Position numbers and translations under genes: made by a program. DNA of 64,000 nt, from positions 248,001 through 312,000 of the forward strand of contig NC_066334.1 of assembly GCF_022539315.1 (NCBI RefSeq), given 5' to 3'. This document shows, piece by piece, positions 60,296 to 64,000 of this stretch; the stretch's first letter is position 1, and every line of letters starts with the position of its first letter. Source of the stretch: Serinus canaria (lineage: Eukaryota; Chordata; Aves; Passeriformes; Fringillidae). The notes beneath the pieces were generated by a model, which saw nothing but the letters and a program-made list of their open reading frames with translations, was not told the DNA's origin and made no database searches.

Positions 60296-62824
60296 CCAAA
60301 TCTTTCCAAACAATCTGTCTACTGTGGAGCAAAGGGGCCCAAAGGGAAAGGCTGAGGGACTCCTTTTTGTATGTACTAAGCTGATCCTTACAACTGATGC
60401 TGTTCCGTGGACCTATGGAAGGTAGAAGAGTCCTGTAGGTGCAGAAACTCTGCTCCACAGTCATGGGTCCAAGACAATAGCTCTGTTTCCAAATATTCCT
60501 TGGAGCCAGGTCCAGGCAGACAGGCTTCAGCCCCCATGAAACTTGCCAAGATTGAGGACCTGTTGAGGTAGTGTGGTTATCTCTGTTCAACCCAGGTGGA
60601 TCATCCTTTGTTCCGATATCAAAATAATAGGTTAATTGCACATAATTTACTCAAATGCTACCTGGAAAATTTCAAATGTAATCAAGCCACTTTGGGAAGT
60701 TCAAGAGAAGTTCATAGCAGCCAGGGATTTTTGTCCCAGATCCTGAATCTTTCTATTGCTCAGAAGAACCCTGGCTCTCTGGGCTGGACACACATAGCTG
60801 TGATGCTTTCCTGGCTACCACAGACAGAGTCTAAGCTTGAAGCTGCTGTCAGATGGACCATCCCAGATTGTGCCCCCCACCAGGCAGTGGGCTCTGGGGT
60901 CACCCGTGCCAAATAAGCAGTTCATTCTTCCATGCAAAGTGGCCTCAGTCTAGCAAGGGCATGGAGACTTCTTGCCATGGAGAACTGTGACTACAACAAA
61001 GGCTTATTTTGCCTGAACTGCCACACAGTTGTTGGAGTTAAATAAATCTGTCAAGCCCGAAGCAAACTGTGTTAAACAGCATCCTTTCCCACTCTAGCAG
61101 GATAATAGCTGGGCACTTTGGAAAGTTTTTAAAAGCCATTTTTCATTTACTTGTGTTCACTCTTCCCTCCTGTTGCATCCTCATTGCTCTCATTCATTCA
61201 GGGGCTTGCAGAGGGACCTGAGTTTTTAACAGGAACAAAAAAGCATAAGGGGAATAAACCCAATGTTAAAATTCATTCACAGCTTCTATTATTTGGGACT
61301 GAAAGGGGCAGGTCCCTTGCAGGTCACTTTTAAATGTGTCTGTCTAGAGGCAAAGAGATTCAAAGTGCATTTATCATCCTTTTTTGTCGTCCACAGCAAC
61401 AGGGTTTTTTCCTGCTTTGTGTTGTGGTGACGGGTACAAATATGACTGGGCTCAGCCGCTGTGTGAGGAAGGAGGGCTCTCCTTGGCCTCACACATCAGA
61501 ATACCACATACTGCTGTCACAGCACTGGTCGTGACATCCAAGGTGGGAGGGGCCTGAGATGAGCTATCCCAAAACTCAGCTGGGCTGTGGGACACCAAAA
61601 CCTGGGCAGGGGTGGCAGCAGCCAGCTGGAACTCTTATGCATAGTAATTCACCAAAAATGGGGTTTCAACAGGACCAAAAGGAGCTGTAAGTTCAGATTT
61701 TAGTCATTTGGATGTATGTGAAAGTGTCAGCACAGTCCTGATAGATGTTTTCAAGGTAAAATATATCATTTCAGAAGTGCTGGAGTATTTAATTGGACAG
61801 CCTTGAAATGAAACTAGTTTCCTATTTTCATAGGGCATTTTTATTTAAAGACTGACCCAAAGCAGGAGAACATGATGCTAAACAAAAACATTGGATGTCC
61901 CAAAGAAAAGGGTTCCTTTTGGGTCAAGAGGACAACTTACTCCAGAGAAACCTCTTTTGATGGTTGTGATCCCTGGGCTTGGTCCCTAGCCCCAGGGAGC
62001 CCGACCCAAATTTAGGCTGAACTTGGGCAAAAGCAACTGATGCAGAAAATCAGCAGAGTCATAGCAAACTTCAGGACTGGACAGCTGGTGAGAAAAGGGA
62101 GCCATGGGAGAGGGCATAGATGGGGGAGAGGAAAAGGGAGGGCAGCATGTGGGTGATGGCAGAGGACAAGAAAGAAAAGAGGAAGAGGCAGAGCTTCTGC
62201 CTAACTTCCAGTGGTGCAAAGGTAGGACGTGGTGGGAAAGCAAAAGGCAAAGCCCAGAGTAAGGCAAACTGAGGCATGGGTTGGAAGGAGAGATGGATGC
62301 TTTAGGGTTCCCTCACTATTACCACTGGGGGTTTTGCTGGGAAAAAGACCCTGTAGCCCATCCAGGGGTGAGTTCTGAGAGGCTGATTCAGCTTCACTGG
62401 GGGTCAGGATGGGACGTTGGTGTTGGGCAAACTGTGGAGGGAGCAGCCAGACTGTACGACCCAGTGGCTGTGTCCCTGGTGCGTTGTTGAGACAGGTAGG
62501 ATCTGTCTGTCCACTAGGACAGAGAAGGAGTCATGGAGTAATATCTTCCTATAGTTCAACATTTCCAAGTCTTCATACCCTTGTACATTTCAGGACACTG
62601 ATGTAGGAGGGGAACTCTCTCTGGCATATCTGGCTGGTGGCTGCTTAGCCTTCTCTTCTCTCACCCCCCTAAATACAGTCTGGATTGTGTCTTACTCCCT
62701 TACACCGCTGGTGTCCCTTCCCATACTGAGCATCGAGGCTAACACTGTCATCTATCAGTCAACAGTATTCCCTTAGCTCCAGATCCTGCCTGGTGCCTGG
62801 TCCCCCCATCTCTTTCCAAACAGG

Positions 62825-63180
62825 TGGCTTTGAATTAATGAGGTCTAGGGATAGTTAGAGAGTTATAAATATCTTTTGAGATGATGAATTTTAATCAGGG
62901 GTCCCTAATGAGCACAAGATGAAATCAGGAATGAGAATGATGGTCCTCCAATGGATCTTCATTAACAATTCAAATGACTAAGGTCTTAATTAAAGGGCTT
63001 GTGATTTAGCTGAGGGATTACAGATTGCCCAGGGGGAGAAATCAAAGACTTCAACCCCCTTTTTTTTACAGAAGGTAACAGAGCTTTTAAATTAGATTTT
63101 TTTAAAGGAAAAATTATAACAAGGCCTTGTTGTTTTATCTGGCTGCTTCGCTAATTTAAATGATGGTCAGACCTTGAAGT
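62825..63180. other. AT-rich candidate conserved non-coding element
   Basis: This 355 bp is dense in TAAT/ATTA words (gaattaatga, cttaattaaag, ctaatttaaat), GATA-like words and contains a 14-base perfect palindrome AACAAGGCCTTGTT at 63,118-63,131, two facing SOX/TCF-like half sites. No repeat signature is present. The pattern is suggestive of a developmental enhancer, but conservation is untested and the call is from composition and motifs only. Confidence 0.3.
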
Positions 63181-63198
63181 GTGCAACCTTTGCCTGAC

Positions 63199-63217
63199 CA
63201 CCCCCCCACCCCCCCAT
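63199..63217. repeat. C-rich tract
   Basis: Two C runs of about seven separated by a single A. Low-complexity sequence; the other strand is G-rich. Confidence 0.85.
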
Positions 63218-63639
63218 CTACTCTAAGTACCCACATTGCTCCTGTCACTGCCTCACCCCCACATCCCACTGAACACTGACTCTTGGACATAGACAGCATA
63301 TGGGTATCCATGTTCCTCTTGGGGAATGCTGCAGGGTTCCCTGATCACAGGGAAACGTCTGTAGGAAGACAGTCAGATGGGCCCAATCTCCCATCAGCTT
63401 TATGACTCTCCCTCTTTGCTTAGTTGTTCTGAAATGTTTTTTTCTAGAGAAAAATGCTGCAAATATTCAGATTGTGTTTGTGGAAAATTTCAGAATATAG
63501 AAAACCAAAGGGATTTTTACACTTGTAATATGTTTTCATTATCTATTTCCGGCCCATTGTCTTTGGCACACAAGGCTTCAGGCAGCAGGTTTCCCTCCCA
63601 GGGAAGCACTGATGTCTGCAACATCTAACCCAGCAGTTG

Positions 63640-64000
63640 TCCCTTCATAGGACAGAGCCACCCTCTTGTCTCTGTTCCCATTAAATGGCAGCTACAGTCC
63701 CCTTGGAGTGATGAATGTGGTCTTGTGAGGTGGTCATCCTGTAGAAAAGTCTGGTCCTTCCCTGGAGGTCCAGTGGTGGTTATCAGCTCTTGTCCTCTGG
63801 GAATCCAGTGGTAGTGCCCCCATGGTGTTCCATGCCTCAGATTATATAGAGATAGGAATGTTCTATTCCTCCCCCAGGACATCTAACAGTGGGATGATAT
63901 AATTCCACGAGTCATTCTATGAGACGTTGACGGACCATTAGGGGAGATGGCTCCCCCCAGGGTGGCTGCTGCTTCCCAGGAGGGAATTATCAGAGCTGAG
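63640..64000 (-). mobile_element. Diverged LTR fragment, running off the window end
   Basis: Aligns in the same orientation with the middle and right part of the 33,603-34,297 LTR. Shared landmarks include 'cccattaaatggcagctaca' against 'cccattaaatggtggctgca', 'atcctgtagaaaa', 'tctgggaatccagtggtag', 'tctcagattat', 'gtaggaatg'-like words and 'gtgggatgatataattcca'. Many substitutions and small indels make it older or from another subfamily. No TGTC start was found to its left, so the left side is truncated or too diverged. The other end lies beyond the window. Confidence 0.75.

Larger units (their letters stand above)
60296..63639. other. Intergenic or intronic DNA
   Basis: About 3.3 kb with no gene recognised. 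The AT-rich block at 62,825-63,180 and the C-rich tract at 63,199-63,217 are listed separately. Confidence 0.4.

Noticed and set aside
1..64000. Telomeric repeats, tRNA or rRNA genes, CRISPR arrays, bacterial operons
   Set aside because: None of the expected sequence patterns was seen on reading either strand.

Overview
The window reads as vertebrate nuclear DNA, most probably from a bird and probably a songbird. The support is repeat content: about ten fragments recognisable as avian CR1 LINEs (several keep the family's characteristic 3' end), and long terminal repeats with TGTC...GACA ends that resemble a family I remember from passerine genomes. That family match is from memory, not from a search. 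Compact bacterial-style gene organisation is absent, and all open frames are short. I see no RNA gene, CRISPR array or operon.

Layout: 1-6 kb holds a ~146 bp direct repeat pair (2.5 and 4.3 kb) and three CR1 pieces. 11.13-11.64 kb is a CpG-rich retroviral LTR followed by a primer-binding-site-like motif and a short leader. 15.2-15.6 kb has one weak candidate coding exon. 15.8-22.3 kb is the most unusual part: a 487/481 bp near-identical inverted duplication (arms at 15.84 and 18.40 kb) and a 60 bp perfect inverted duplication (arms at 20.55 and 22.24 kb), each with a small hairpin at the inner edge of its right arm. 26.4-28.3 kb is a CR1 body interrupted by a ~1,080 bp LTR. 33.60-34.30 kb is a 695 bp solo LTR with a perfect 5 bp target-site duplication. 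A diverged relative of it runs off the right end from about 63.64 kb. 55.7-60.3 kb contains three more CR1 pieces and a 248 bp (GGGAT)n minisatellite with strong G-quadruplex potential. The rest is mostly single-copy-looking DNA with homopolymer and C-rich tracts.

No protein-coding gene can be assigned with confidence. The longest open frame (227 aa) lies antisense inside an LTR and is not a gene. The window is best described as intergenic or intronic avian DNA shaped by CR1 and retroviral LTR insertion, plus local inverted duplication. AT-rich blocks near 35.6, 49.4 and 62.9 kb could be conserved regulatory DNA, which only an alignment to other birds would show.
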